From NCBI GenBank assembly GCA_002110485.1, contig MOWL01000072.1, positions 341,270 through 405,269 of the forward strand: DNA of 64,000 bases, written 5' to 3'. The position numbers and the translations under genes were made by a program. This stretch comes from Emergomyces orientalis. Lineage: Eukaryota > Ascomycota > Eurotiomycetes > Onygenales > Ajellomycetaceae. How positions within the stretch are numbered: position 1 is the stretch's first letter; every line of letters starts with the position of its first letter. A model generated the notes under the pieces. It made no database searches, had not been told where the DNA came from, and worked only from the letters and a program-made list of their open reading frames with translations. Of this stretch, positions 36,585 to 48,090 are shown piece after piece.

Positions 36585-39277
36585 ATGTTGAAATTCCTTC
36601 TCTTTCTTGAGAATTTGAGATTTGAATATAAAAAGAATATTGATATTGATAGTATTGTTGAACTCTTTCTCTTATGTGAACAGAAGTCTTTTGTGCATTT
36701 CTTTCTTTCTCAATATATGTCTTTCAAGCATTCTCGGTCGGATTCTATTGCTCATTGTCAAACTCAGTCAGGAAAGGTCTCTGCAGCGCCCCCGAAAATA
36801 GAAGTTAGCAAAGAGAAGACAGAAGCTAGCAAAGAAAAGATGACTACATCCACTACTACCTCGTCCGGTCAGCTGACTCCCAATAGTGGACTGCCATATC
36901 AATGTCTTGTCATGCCAATGCCGATTCCTGGAGCACCTGGAGCCCCATTCTTTGATGGGAGAAACATTACTGCTTTTGTTGATTGATATGAGACAATGTG
37001 CACCTTGCATTTCATTGCAGGAATTGATGCTCTGGCGGTATTACGGAACTATTGTACCATGGAACTGCAGGGTCATATTGATCAGCTTGTCTTGGATCAT
37101 AAGACATGGGAAATGGTTAAAAAGCAGTTGCTTGCTGATTTCTGGCGCGAAGATGCTCATCAACAGATGTATAATCAATCTTATCTCCATGCATTGTGCA
37201 ACAAAACTCATTCTACCAGCCAGGAGATCCTCATCTACTGCCATCAATTCTGCACAGTTGCAATGTCTCTCATTTGCAAGAATGAATTGCAACAATCTCT
37301 TGCTTGTATCTGGTTTCTTCAAGAACTTTCAGAAGGTATTCATGAAAAAGCTTTCCGCACTGCTGGATTTGATAAGATTAGTTAATCTGAATGGGAACTG
37401 CTGAAGATCTGCAATGCTGTGTCTCAAATGCAGAAGACAAAGAAAGAGATTGCATGAGTTCTGGCACCTGATGTTTTCCTCAACTCTATTCCATCGATGC
37501 AGCCGTCTGCTCAGCCCGTGTTTAATCCGCCCACATTGAATGTGCCTGTGCCGACCGCTTCGGCGATGCCTGCTCTGGATGCGAAAACACAGAATCTGAG
37601 TGATAACATTCTTGAGAACCTTGTCAACTGAATGAATGTGTTATCTCTGGTGATCGCTGGCATTCAAAACCAGGGAAACATGCAGCAAAATGTGACTGCT
37701 CCAAAGATTCTTCTTACTCGAGGACGTGATCCTGCATTGGATTTGTCAAATGTGTCTTACTATGGAACTCAATGTGGACCTGGAGGCCCGTCTCGATCTC
37801 GATCCGGAAGCTTTGTTCAATACGATCGACCGCCAATGTCATGCTGGGGTTGCGGAGATTCAAACCATATGCTTCCAAATTGCTTAGCAATCGGCCGGCT
37901 CATCGATCAGGGCAAGATTCATTGGAATATGATTGGAGAATACTATGAGAGTAATGTGATGAGAAAAGGCCTGAAGATTGCTGTCAACTGACTTGAGCTT
38001 CATATTGTTATAATTGAACAACTTTTGAAGCAAATGGCTGCACCGCTGACTGTCCCAACCGCGGATAAACTTCGGAATGATGGTAGTATCCGGGTATTTC
38101 CTGACGGATCCCCGATGCCATCGGTGAATGCCGTAAGCATATGTGATATTGAATTTGATAGTGGCCCTGAGGAAGGTGATATGACCGATAGTGAGATGAA
38201 GGAGATTGTTAGTGTAATAGCTGCTTTCACTTCTACTGAGAAGGATAAGGCCTCTTCTATGAATAAAAATCAAGCAATGCTTTCCGGACGAATTGAGAAG
38301 GAGAAGAGACTGTCAACAACACATTCTTGATGCAATGACAGATATTCAGATGAGAAATCAGTTTCTTTTGCTCAAGATGTGATCTCTGCTTCACAGAAAG
38401 ATGATGAGAATGATAATTCTCAACCTCTTCATGATGAACAGCTTCAGAGCAGAAGTTCAAAGCTTGAAAATGATGGAATTATCCCAGATTCAGAAATGAC
38501 AGATGCTTTGCAGATTCAGAAGAAAACTGTTCTCTGCAGGCCTCAGAAACTCAAAGGGTCAAAGCTTTCTGCAGAAATGAAGAATAAAGACAATATGATG
38601 ATCATGACATGGCAAATATTCAAGAAGATCATGCGCCAAGAAATTAATGGAATTCAGATTAAAGATCTCATGGCATGCTCCACCCAACTTCAGCACATGT
38701 TCTTTCAAAATCTTCCCATCAAAGTTCAACAGCATATGATTCGGGATGATGCAGCCACTGTTGCCCTGGTTCAACCTGACACTTCTGTTGCTGAGTATAA
38801 TCCTCATTGAAATCTTGTTTTGATTGAACACATCAAGTTCACTGTTGAAATTGAAAAGAGAGAAACTGAGACAATATTTAATGAAGATGTGAAAATTAAC
38901 TGTCTTGTTGAAAGAACTGTGTTAGATCTTGATCTCATCATTCAAAGGGATGCTGTCAAACCTATTCTTGGAGCTGAGGGTCAGCAGAGTGGTGTCATTG
39001 GAATCTGCAAGAATGTTCCTGTTCACCTTGAATCTGTTATGATGCCTCAGACATTCTTCATCATGAAATGTGGTTCTCATGATTGCATTCTCAGCCGACC
39101 ATATGAAAACGCGACGCGTTTGGCAAGAACTACAGATAACAAAGGCAGTGTTCTTGTTCATGTTTTTGATCCAAAGGATGAGAAGAATCAGATGTCTTTT
39201 CTTGGTTATTCTTCTAGTGACCATGAAGATCAAAAGTTAGATGATCTTCATGACAAAGTGCAGACTTTAAACTAGAT
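36585..39277 (+). pseudogene. Element 1 gag-protease ORF, broken by stops
   Basis: One frame stays coding for about 2.7 kb across several stops, mostly TGA with one TAA at 37,383. It encodes a capsid-like region (GAPFFDGRNITAFVD, then YETMCTLHFIAGIDALAVL), a zinc knuckle CWGCGDSNHMLPNC (CX2CX4HX4C, about 37,843-37,884), and a protease-like segment (about 38,820-39,230) with SHDCILSRPYENATRL, the usual ILGRPW-type end. The catalytic DxG is not visible: the site reads LVERTVLDLDLI. It ends at TAG. Confidence 0.75.
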
Positions 39278-39416
39278 ATGCTGAGTTCAATTGATCTTTG
39301 CGATGTTGAATGTGGTGGGCAAAGAAATGATATCAGATTCAGTGATCACGATGTGGATAGCAAGGCAAATATTCTGCTGTGTTTTGAAAGTGGTGTGGGT
39401 GCGTCAGTCAATCAGA

Positions 39417-39443
39417 CTTTTGGCGGCCCGGGGCCGCCAAAAG
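39417..39443. repeat. GC-rich palindrome between gag-pro and pol
   Basis: CTTTTGGCGGCC and GGCCGCCAAAAG are perfect 12-bp inverted arms around CGG. A related but degraded motif, flanked by the same CAGTCAATCA and AAAAGATT sequences, follows the third ORF at about 46,000-46,040. Confidence 0.85.
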
Positions 39444-39664
39444 ATTCAGCTAATCAGAGAACATCATCTCAAAATGCCTGAGAACCTCACAGGTTTTTCT
39501 CTGCTATTCTATATCAACAATTTTATCTGTCTACACATTCATTTTTTCCTTTCTCTAATTATTCAATATCCAAATCACGCCGTGTTTGTGGTGTGCAGCT
39601 TCATGATTTGTCTTTATATGCTTCTTCACGATCTTCTCCTCGATCGCGCGGTCCAGTCATTGCG

Positions 39665-42600
39665 ACATTATACAAGTGAAAAGCCGATAAGATTCAACCT
39701 CTCAATGTGCCAACTACAGGTGGTGGGATTCCCGGTGGAACAGATAAGTGGAGAGAAATTCGCCAACAATGGTTCAAAGACAATGTGATTCCAGAGCAGG
39801 ATCTGTCTTCACTCTATGATCATTTCATTACACCCTGTTTCTCTGATTGCCCGCGAGGTTCGCAACTCACAGAGAAAAGAATCAAGAATCTGCAGATCAG
39901 ATCAATGCTCACCCCACAGAAACATGAACTTTTGATTGAGATTCTGCTTAGAAGAGAAAAAGCTCTTGCATGAAGTTTTAAGAATTGTGAAACACTTGCA
40001 AAAGAAGTCTCTTCATCTGTCAAGATTCATGTTGCTCTGCATAAAGCATGGCAAGTGACAGAATTTTCTATTCCTTGAAAGCTCATCTCTACAATCATCA
40101 ATATGCTTCGCGAACACATTGATTCTGAAGTTTATGAATATTGTCATGATCTGTATTGAAATAAGTGATTTCTCATCAAGAAGAAAGAAGCTGGAAAATA
40201 TCACATTGTCAACATGTGCATGGACATGAACACTGTCACTATTTGCAATGCATATATTCCACCTAGTGTGGACGCGTTTGCTGAGGATTTCACGGGAATG
40301 AAGATAATGAGCATGATGAATTTCTTTTCTGGATATGATCAAGTTTCTTTACATGAAGACAGCTGAGATATGACAGCTTTTCTTACTCTGATCAGATTGC
40401 TTTGTCAGACAGCACTGCCACAAGGCGTGATGAATTCTATTACACAGTTCTGCTGAATCATGGCATGCATTCTTCGATCGAACATACCGCATCAAGCAGA
40501 CAATTTTATGGATGATATTGGTGTGAAAGGCCCGCGGACGCGTTACAATGATGAAGAAGTGATGCCAGGTATTCAGAAATTTGTTCTGAAGCATCTGCAA
40601 AACTTAGATGCCACCCTCATCAGCATAGAACTCGCGGACACGTGTATCCAGGTTGGAAAGTCAGAATTCGCCTGCTCCGGTATGGTTCTAGTCGGATATG
40701 TTGTGGATGCTGACGGCAGGCGCCCCGAAGCTGCGAAAATCGTCAAAATCGTTGAGTGGCCAGATCTGACAGATGTCACAGGTGCCCGAGCTTTCTTAGG
40801 TGTTTGCATTTACTATAGAATATGGATTCCGAATTTCGCTATCATTTCTATACCTATCTATATTCTATTCAAGAAGAACATTCCTTTTACCTGAGATCTT
40901 GAACAAGTGAATGCAATGACAATTTTGAAGAATGCCCTGACAACTGCCCCTGCACTTTGCTGCATTGATTATTCTGAAGATGCCGGTGATATCGTGATGG
41001 CCACGGATGCCTGTCTTGAAGGATGGGGTGGAACGCTCAGCCAACGGGATAAATTGAATGGAAAGCTACACCCTTGCTGATATGAGAGCGGAATCTGGAG
41101 CCCCACCAAAGCAAAATATGATGCAGGAAAGCGAGAATGCCGCGCTGTGCTCAAGATGCTAAAGAAATGCTGTTATTATCTGTATGGTGTTCACTTTATT
41201 CTGGAAACTGACGCGAAGACTCTAGTGGCACAGCTCAATCAATCTGTCACTGACCTGCCTGGTGCTCTCGTTACTGGCTGGCTTGCCTGGATTCAGATGT
41301 TTGATTTCGAAGTTCAACATGTGCCTGGTTGAAAGCATACTGCTGCAGATGGGCTATCTCGTCGACCTTCTGCTGAGGGTGAGGTTCCTGAGGATCAAGA
41401 TATCAATGATTTCATAGATGCAGAACTCAACTATATTAGTGTTGCATCTTTGACAGTTCCTGATTTCGATGTCAGCAGCGTGAATGCTTCTGAGTCATCA
41501 GGTGTGTGTGTTCTTTCACCTGATTATTCTGATTGCAGTGAATCAATTGCGAGGTTTCTCACCACCATGAAGCAGCCGGATGATATACCACATTCCATCT
41601 TTTCTAAATGACGCAAGCATGCACTTCGATATATCATCCAAGATCAACATCTATTCCGACGATCAGGCAAGGGAATTCCTCTGAGACGCGTGGTTGATAA
41701 CTCATCTGAGCAAAAGGATATTGTTGCTCAGATGCATGATGAATCTGGTCATAAGGGCTGTGAGGCCACAAACCACAAGATCACACAGCAATATTGGTGG
41801 GAAGATATCTGGAAAGCTGTCAAGAATTATTGCAAAAGCTGCACAGTGTGCCAGCTGAGAGATGGCGCTCGCTTGGAAGAACCACTATATCCAACAAGCT
41901 GCAATTATCTATGGGACAAGTGGTGTATTGATGTTGTCAAGTTTCCGAAGAACTGAGACAAGTGATGTGCTGTTATTGCTCAGAATGATCTCACTGACTG
42001 AGTGGAAGGCCGCCCTCTCGCTCGTGGAACAGCTGAGAACGTGGCGCAATTCATCTATGAGAATATCATTTGCTGACACAGCTGCTTTTGAGAATTAGTG
42101 TGTGATGGCAGGCCAGAGAATCAAAAATGGACTAAGATTCTCACTGCCAAATATTGTGTTAATCAAATAACCATCTCACCATACAATGCGAAGGCTAATG
42201 GCATGGTCGAACACGGTCACCGCCCGATATCCGATGCGCTTTTAAAGCTAGCTGCAGATGGAAGAAGCTGGGTTAATCATTTCCATTCTGCGCTATGGGC
42301 AGATCGCGTCACCATTCGGCAATCTACTGGTGAAACCCCGTTCCGCCTGCAATATGGCTACGATGCTATCCTTCCAATAGAGCTTGATGTTCCAACTTGG
42401 CAAACACTTCCCTGGCAGACAGTGCAATCCCGTGCTGATTTGATATATATGCGTATTCAACAATTGGAAAAGAGAGATGAAGATCTGGAGGAGACCGCTC
42501 ATCATCTGCGCCGTGCGAGAGAGAAGAACCAAGATCTATTTGATGAAACTAAGCAATTAGTCTGAGAATCATTGCAGATAAGTGATTTGATGCTTTTGCA

Positions 42601-42901
42601 TGATATCAAGCTAGAAACGTCCTATTCTGCCAAGCTCAACTTCCGATGGCTGGGCCCGTATCGAATCCGAGAAGCAAACCATGAGAAAGAGACCTATCAT
42701 CTGAAAGAGCTGAATAGTTTGCTGTTTCAAAATACTACTGCAGGTAATAGGTTAAAAAGGTTCTATCTCTGAGACAATCAAATGCCGGTTGCAGAGAATA
42801 ATATCAATGAAGCAAATGATATTGAAGAGGAAGAGATGAATATGCAAGATACTGATAAGAAGAATTCTTTGAGAGAGAGTCAGGATGACTTGCAGTCATG
42901 A
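39665..42901 (+). pseudogene. Element 1 pol: reverse transcriptase, RNase H, integrase
   Basis: A single frame interrupted by stops. RT landmarks: WQVTEFSIP, FSGYDQVSLHED, TALPQGVMNSITQF and FMDDIGVKGPRTRY (the catalytic YxDD box appears as FMDD, about 40,505-40,525). RNase H: MATDACLEGWGGTLSQ, GVHFILETDAKTLVAQLN, HTAADGLSRRP. Integrase: a zinc region HDESGHKGCEATNHK...CKSCTVCQLRD, then LVCDGRPENQKW and SPYNAKANGMVEHGHRPISD with the catalytic Glu. Stops replace Trp/Arg at sites such as LTD*VEGRPL. Confidence 0.85.
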
Positions 42902-43357
42902 ATCTCTCATGATAAGAAGTTTGCAGTCATTATCTGACTGCTGTTTTTCTTTGTATAATGATTTTCTTGTTGTTGTTTTCTTCATTCAAGTTACTGTTTT
43001 CTTAGTCTCTATTTTTCATGATTCTGCTTCTTTCTTGCATGTTTTTCATGCATCATATCAGTTTCTTCTAATTTTAATCTCTTGATATTGTCTTTTCTTT
43101 GTTTTGTTTACTTTCTCTTTGATATTCAATTCTCTGGGTCAGATTGAAGCTGGCAGTGAATTTTATGAATCACTGTCACTCTTGCTGCATGTTGACTGCT
43201 TTTCACATTATCTTCCAAAATTCACCTTGAGAAAGTATTATATTATTGACCTGCTCTGCCCAGATAATCATTTTTCTTTTTCAAATTGGCATTCAAGTCT
43301 CTTTTTCTATTTTTAATTCATTGATTTTTCCCTATATTTCCTTATTTCATTACAAAG

Positions 43358-45988
43358 ATGTCAAACCCCTCTAGCCAACACACTCTGGTACTGAGATCAG
43401 CGAGCCAGCTCGCTCTTGTGATATATGATAACCATGTTTTTCATACGGCAATGGAGCTGCAAGCTTATGTCAATTCTCTGGGTCAGAATCCGCAGGTTCG
43501 CTACCAAGCACAATGTGAGATCGGTAATCTACTCATGAGGCGCCATGAGGCGGCTCAAGATGAGGTTGCCGCATTCTATGAGTGGATGAGAAATGATGGA
43601 TCCTGGCGCCAGGTGGTGGCCCAGCAAGCATTTGATAACCAGACAGCGGAGCTTCAACGAGTTGCTGCTCAGGTAGCTGAACGGCGCGATCGCTGCGCCA
43701 TAGCATATACTACATGCACCAGGATGTGGGGAAAAGTTCGCGTGGATTCGTTCTGGCATATCATGACTTCAGAGCGGATGCAACGCGCCTGTCAAACCCT
43801 GGCCCTACATCACGAATATGCTTCTGCAATCGGCCGGATCAATCAAGCAATGTGGGCTCGCATCACTCAGCCACCTCAACGAGGAGTTAAGCAATATAAG
43901 ATGATCATGTTGGCAGATATCGAAGCAGCGGCCGATTCCAATTTTATTGGTCAAGAGATCACACAAGGAAATCTTCAAGCTGCAGATCTTATCTTTGGTT
44001 CTGGTGGAATTCTCACTGAAGATTCTATGACAGTTGCTTCACCCCAGCCTCAAGAACATGTCCTATCCCCTCCTGATCAACATATGACTGGCCAGTCTCC
44101 TCTACCTTCTCCCCGTGTGTTGAATGTGATACGCCCCAGTGCACCCTCACTTGGATCTCCTCAAGGTTCTATACATAGTCCTTCTGTGCGTACTTCTCGC
44201 CGCGTCTCCGGCCAATCCTTGCTTTCGGACATCAGCAGCCTGTCTGCAGCCTTGTCAGACATTCATCTTGCTGAACTTCTCAGCCCTGACCAAGTTGCGG
44301 AATTTGAGAATATGGGGGTTGATCAAGATAGCTCTGCTTTGGTAGAGGCAACTGACAAGCAGCATACAACAGTGAACAGAGGATGCCGGTGTTCTCCCTA
44401 TGTCCCTGTGAATGTGAAAGCGCAGCTTAGAGATGCAAAGAAGATAGAAGAATGTCAGCTGATGCATCTTCTGGACAAGATAGCCAGGCTTCCGCGACAA
44501 GGCTTGACTATATGCTATCTGCATTCAGTAAATCTCAGCAGCAAGATTGGACTCCTTACACATGATCTTGACCATGCGGGGCTGATAAAGAGAATCAGGC
44601 TTGTGGTGAATAATCGCCAGAATCTTGGGCGGATGTGAGCTGCTGATGACACATATCATTTCTTCTGTCTTGATCACTGACCTCCTCGCCCCGAAGATAT
44701 GCTACAGGTATATCAAATGCACCATAATTGCCTACCGCTGGTTACATCATCAAATTGGGAACAAACACTGGCCTGACTTGCTTTTCTTGATTTCAATTCC
44801 AGTGCAGCTTTTCAGCAATGGAAGAAGGATGGTTCCGTCATTCTGTCAATATTTAGATGGATGAACGCGATGAAGGCGGCAGGGGTCAACAATAATTACA
44901 ACACCCTGGCAAAGGTTGCCACAGTTGAATGGAGCATGTACAGGTTCCATCAGTGAAAAGATAAGAAGATCTGAGAATGACTCTAAACAATGTTGCACAG
45001 AATTGTTCAACAGATTGTCTGTCAAGATTCACTGTATTATGTGTGGTATGTTGCTCTCCGCCCCGATCATCGCACGCACCTGATTTCCTATCCCTATTAT
45101 GCAAAATACGCCTTGTCTGGGGATAGCACTTACTTCCGCCATATTGATGTCAATATTAAACGCCTGGCGGAGGAAAATCATGAAGTGAATATGATTCAGG
45201 AATCAGTCTCTTTCAGTGATGAAGATGGGAGGAATTGCACCACCATAGTCCTGGGAATGCATCAAAATATTCAAGAATGGAACAGATGCCTGTGTGCTCA
45301 CAATCTTCTGAATGGTGGAATTGTTCAAGAGGTGACATCTGAGATACTCATCAACAAGGATCTCAACGACTTCAGAATGCAGTGGACGACTGTCCCATGC
45401 AAGCAAGGTGATGCTCGAATAACCATGCCGCATCTTCCTCATGGAAGCACCGGGCCTGCTACTAAGGAACGCAAGACAATGCTGCCGTGGTATGTTGGAA
45501 TTCAGAATGACAGGCACTCTCTTGAAGTTTCTGAAAGCAGATCGTGGGAGCAGCTCTCCCGAGCACATCGTGATTTGGTTGCCAGGCTGTCAACACCCTC
45601 TGGCCTTTCGGTATTATATGGAAGTATTCCATATCGGTACCCTGCTGCTGTTCCAGTCACGGGTCTTGGAGCGATTTCGGATGCTCTGGTGGGTCGACGG
45701 AAGTGGGATGACTCTATGATCAGGCACGAGCAAGATATTCTCTTCAACAGCAAGAGCAGTTCACCGCAAGAATACATTGAGGAGTGGCGCAAGAGAGCAG
45801 TCACCAAAGAGATCCAGTGTTTCAAGATCATGATGGCTACAGAGGAGGAATTATTTGGAGAACATAGCTGTTTCTATTGTCTGAAGAGGAACATCTCCCT
45901 CGCCTCAATTGAGGGAGATCGCGCTGTCGCCGAGGATGAGGCTATGCAGATTCCAGCGCATGGCCGTGAGAATGCGCCCGCTGAATAG
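43358..45988 (+). pseudogene. Element 1 third ORF (env position), putative Fe(II)/2OG dioxygenase-like C-terminal domain
   Basis: One frame of 877 codons spans 43358-45988, starting MSNPSSQHTLVLRSAS. It is broken by a cluster of seven stops between 44,636 and 44,990 (six TGA, one TAA), leaving frames of 426 and 332 residues. The N-terminal half is helical with a Ser/Pro/Gln linker (about 44,030-44,230) and is unknown to me. The C-terminal half has YFRHIDVNIKRL (His codon 45,140, Asp codon 45,146), SVSFSDEDGRNCTTIVLGMH, and QGDARITMPHLPHGSTGPA (distal His codon 45,440), followed ten residues later by Arg. This spacing fits the HxD...H...R metal and 2-oxoglutarate pattern of double-stranded beta-helix dioxygenases. 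It is not an envelope protein: no signal peptide or membrane segment. Assignment rests on motif reading only. Confidence 0.55.
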
Positions 45989-46298
45989 CTGCAGTCATCA
46001 GTCAATCATGTTTTCCCGGCCCCGGGCTGTCAAAAGATTGACCAATCATGATCACACTGTTGCCAATTTGCCACATCTTGCCACTGTCACTGTGTTGATC
46101 ACATTCTGCTTACTTGTTTCTCTGTTTTCTCTTGTTCTTGCTTGTTTTTCTTTTCTCTGCTGTTCACTTTTTCTTTCTCTTTTTCATATTCTTTTATTGA
46201 TTGTCTTTCATTTTCTTGATTCTTGATTGATTCTTTTCTGCAATTTCTTGTTTTCATTCATTCGGATCGCATTCTTACTTGCCAGATCAGCAAGCTAT

Positions 46299-46310
46299 AG
46301 AGGGGGGAGA
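46299..46310 (+). other. Polypurine tract, element 1
   Basis: AGAGGGGGGAGA lies two bases before the 3' LTR, as expected for the plus-strand primer. Confidence 0.8.
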
Positions 46311-46312
46311 TG

Positions 46313-46660
46313 TGTGGTGGGGAATCTCAGCATGGTATTACTTTTTGCCAAGACTGCCTCATATATTTGTTTGGCATGGCTGCCTCATATTCCCATTATC
46401 CTTTGACACACGTGTGGATTCGGCGAAGATTGATTGTACGCAGAGCAGTGAGATTGCTTCTTTTTGATTGTGTGATTTGATATGTGATTGATTGCTTGTT
46501 CTTCTTCTATATTTGAATCTCCTATGTGTTCTTTTGTATTGCTATTTGGATAGCTTGTTGAATAGAATATTGTATACACAGTGAACTTACCAACCTCCTT
46601 ACGATCCCGCTGCTCCTGCCCACGTGCCGCCAAAAGCGCACAACCCCTTATTCCACTTCA
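46313..46660 (+). repeat. 3' LTR of Gypsy element 1
   Basis: 348 bp. Six of its ten differences from the 5' LTR are losses of CpG, five of them within the first 45 bp. Confidence 0.95.
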
Positions 46661-46699
46661 ATATCTATAATTGAAGAATAATAATAATAATAATAAATT

Positions 46700-47160
46700 C
46701 ATATCTTATTGATATCTGAATTTCTTGTCAATTGACTCATTGTCATTTTAAATGCTTGCATTATTGCATATACTTCTGCATCAAATACTTTCATTTCTTG
46801 ACCCAGGTTTCATGAATTGATGAAGTATATATCTTTGTTTCTTGTATATACTATATCAGCTTTCAGATTATTTGAAGTGTCATTTTTTAATTCATCAGTA
46901 TAGATAATCAGAGCATTATTTATAATTTCAAGCTGTTTTAAATGTCTTTCTTGCTTATTTTCTTTAGATAATTCACTAATATCTATATCAATCAATGAAT
47001 TCAGAGACTTTTTTCATGAATATAGTTGTTCAAAATCTAATTCTTTCACATTTAAATGAGGAAGTTTGTCTTTGATCATTGAACAAACTCTATATAACTG
47101 AGTTGAAATCTTTTTTACAGAATTTAGACTGATTTCATTTCAATCTAAATATTTACTCCA
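46700..47160 (-). mobile_element. LINE-like fragment (start of RNase H), inverted
   Basis: On the minus strand it reads NNALIIYTDELKNDTSNNLK, ADIVYTRNKDIYFINS, then EMKVFDAEVYAIMQAFKM, the first part of an RNase H domain (TDxS..., E in AE). AAT/ATT trinucleotide runs lie at both ends (46,678-46,697 and 47,161-47,178). Confidence 0.7.
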
Positions 47161-47164
47161 GTTA

Positions 47165-47325
47165 TTATTATTATTATTCTTCCATTATAGATATATGCAG
47201 TCAGAGACTATGATATCTACCTGAGACTCAAAGAGTCTCAGGATTTTTCTAACTTTAAAACTAATTAATATACATTTTTTCTTCAAACAAATAGCACTTG
47301 CAATACTTGAATTCCAGCCCAGAAT
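47165..47325 (-). repeat. Host repeat R, inverted copy, interrupted by Gypsy element 2
   Basis: This is the reverse complement of 33,188-33,345. It ends CCAGCCCAGAAT at the LTR of element 2 and resumes at 55,149 with AGAATAGTCAGCAAATTGAT. Confidence 0.85.
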
Positions 47326-47607
47326 TATCGTGGGCAACGCCCACGCTCCCTAGTACGTTCGCTATATTATATATTCGCCTATATAATCTTATCGCTATAG
47401 CTTCGTACGTACCTACCTAGCTATAGCATTACCCTTACCTTCCGCAGAGCATACGTGCCTACCTACTATATCATTTATCATTCCTTCCGCATGCGGAAGA
47501 TGCCTGTATTTAGTTATTTATATTCTTTCACTGATTAGCAGTGAAAGATGAAGAATCAGACATTCTTTTACTACTATTTTGACATATACGTTCTATCGCA
47601 CGTAGCA
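47326..47607 (+). repeat. 5' LTR of Gypsy element 2
   Basis: 282 bp. It contains a 16-bp palindrome CTTCCGCATGCGGAAG (47,494-47,509) and a hairpin with 9-bp arms CTTTCACTG / CAGTGAAAG (47,525-47,547). Confidence 0.95.
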
Positions 47608-47657
47608 ATTTGATAGCATGTTTCGCTGAATCCCAAGGTCCTCTACGAATTCTCCTA

Positions 47658-48040
47658 CTATACGTGGTGATTGGTCTGCTATAGTAGCTTCCGCTCCGCT
47701 TTCGACTGCCTACAGCCTGGTGATTGGTCCGGGCGTGTGAGTATTCGAAAACCCCCCGCTGTACTGATGATTGATCTGGTCAGCAATTCATCTTCGAGCG
47801 TCCGCAGAGCTGGTGATTGGTCCGGGCTGCAGACGCTGAAGTTCAGCTGTACTGGTGATTGGTCTGGTCGGCTTCCTTTTCTACCTCTTGTCTTCCGATT
47901 CCTAACCCCTAATCCCCCTGCTATACGTGGTGATTGGTCCGCTATAGTAGCCTCCGCTCCGCCCTCGATTATATACCACCTGGTGATTGGTCTGGGTTGT
48001 AAGAAGTCGAGCTCCTAGCCATCTGGTGATTGGTCTGGCC
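47658..48040 (-). promoter_or_regulatory. Array of eight inverted CCAAT boxes in the element 2 leader
   Basis: TGGTGATTGGTCYG occurs at 47,665, 47,718, 47,811, 47,853, 47,928, 47,981 and 48,024, with one degenerate copy at 47,765. On the other strand each core reads ACCAATCACC, a CCAAT box in the CCAATCA form preferred by the HAP/NF-Y complex. Spacing is mostly 42-53 bp. The first and sixth sit in a longer duplicated unit (from CTATACG to CCGCTCCGC). Several copies can also fold as short hairpins with UGAUUGGU in the loop. Confidence 0.7.
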
Positions 48041-48090
48041 GGCTATTCTTCCACGCCTCTTGCTTGTCTAACCGCTCTGTCCAACGAAGT

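Larger units (their letters stand above)
35934..46660 (+). mobile_element. Ty3/Gypsy LTR retrotransposon 1, 10.7 kb, decayed
   Basis: Two 348-bp LTRs begin TGTGGTGG and end TTCCACTTCA with no length difference. Flanks share at least ATAT as target duplication. Internal order is PBS, gag-pro (frame 0), pol (RT-RNase H-integrase, frame -1 relative to gag), a third ORF, polypurine tract. Domain order RT before integrase makes it Gypsy, not Copia. The element is non-autonomous now, with many in-frame stops, nearly all TGA. The size is large because of the extra 2.6-kb ORF between pol and the 3' LTR. Confidence 0.9.

Noticed and set aside
43358..45988. Envelope glycoprotein for the third ORF of element 1
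   Set aside because: Only its position fits. There is no signal peptide, fusion peptide or membrane anchor, and the dioxygenase-like motifs point elsewhere.
47671..48018. Open frame with repeated GDWSG peptides
   Set aside because: It is a translation of the CCAAT array. The repeats are unevenly spaced, change frame, and lie in the leader before gag.
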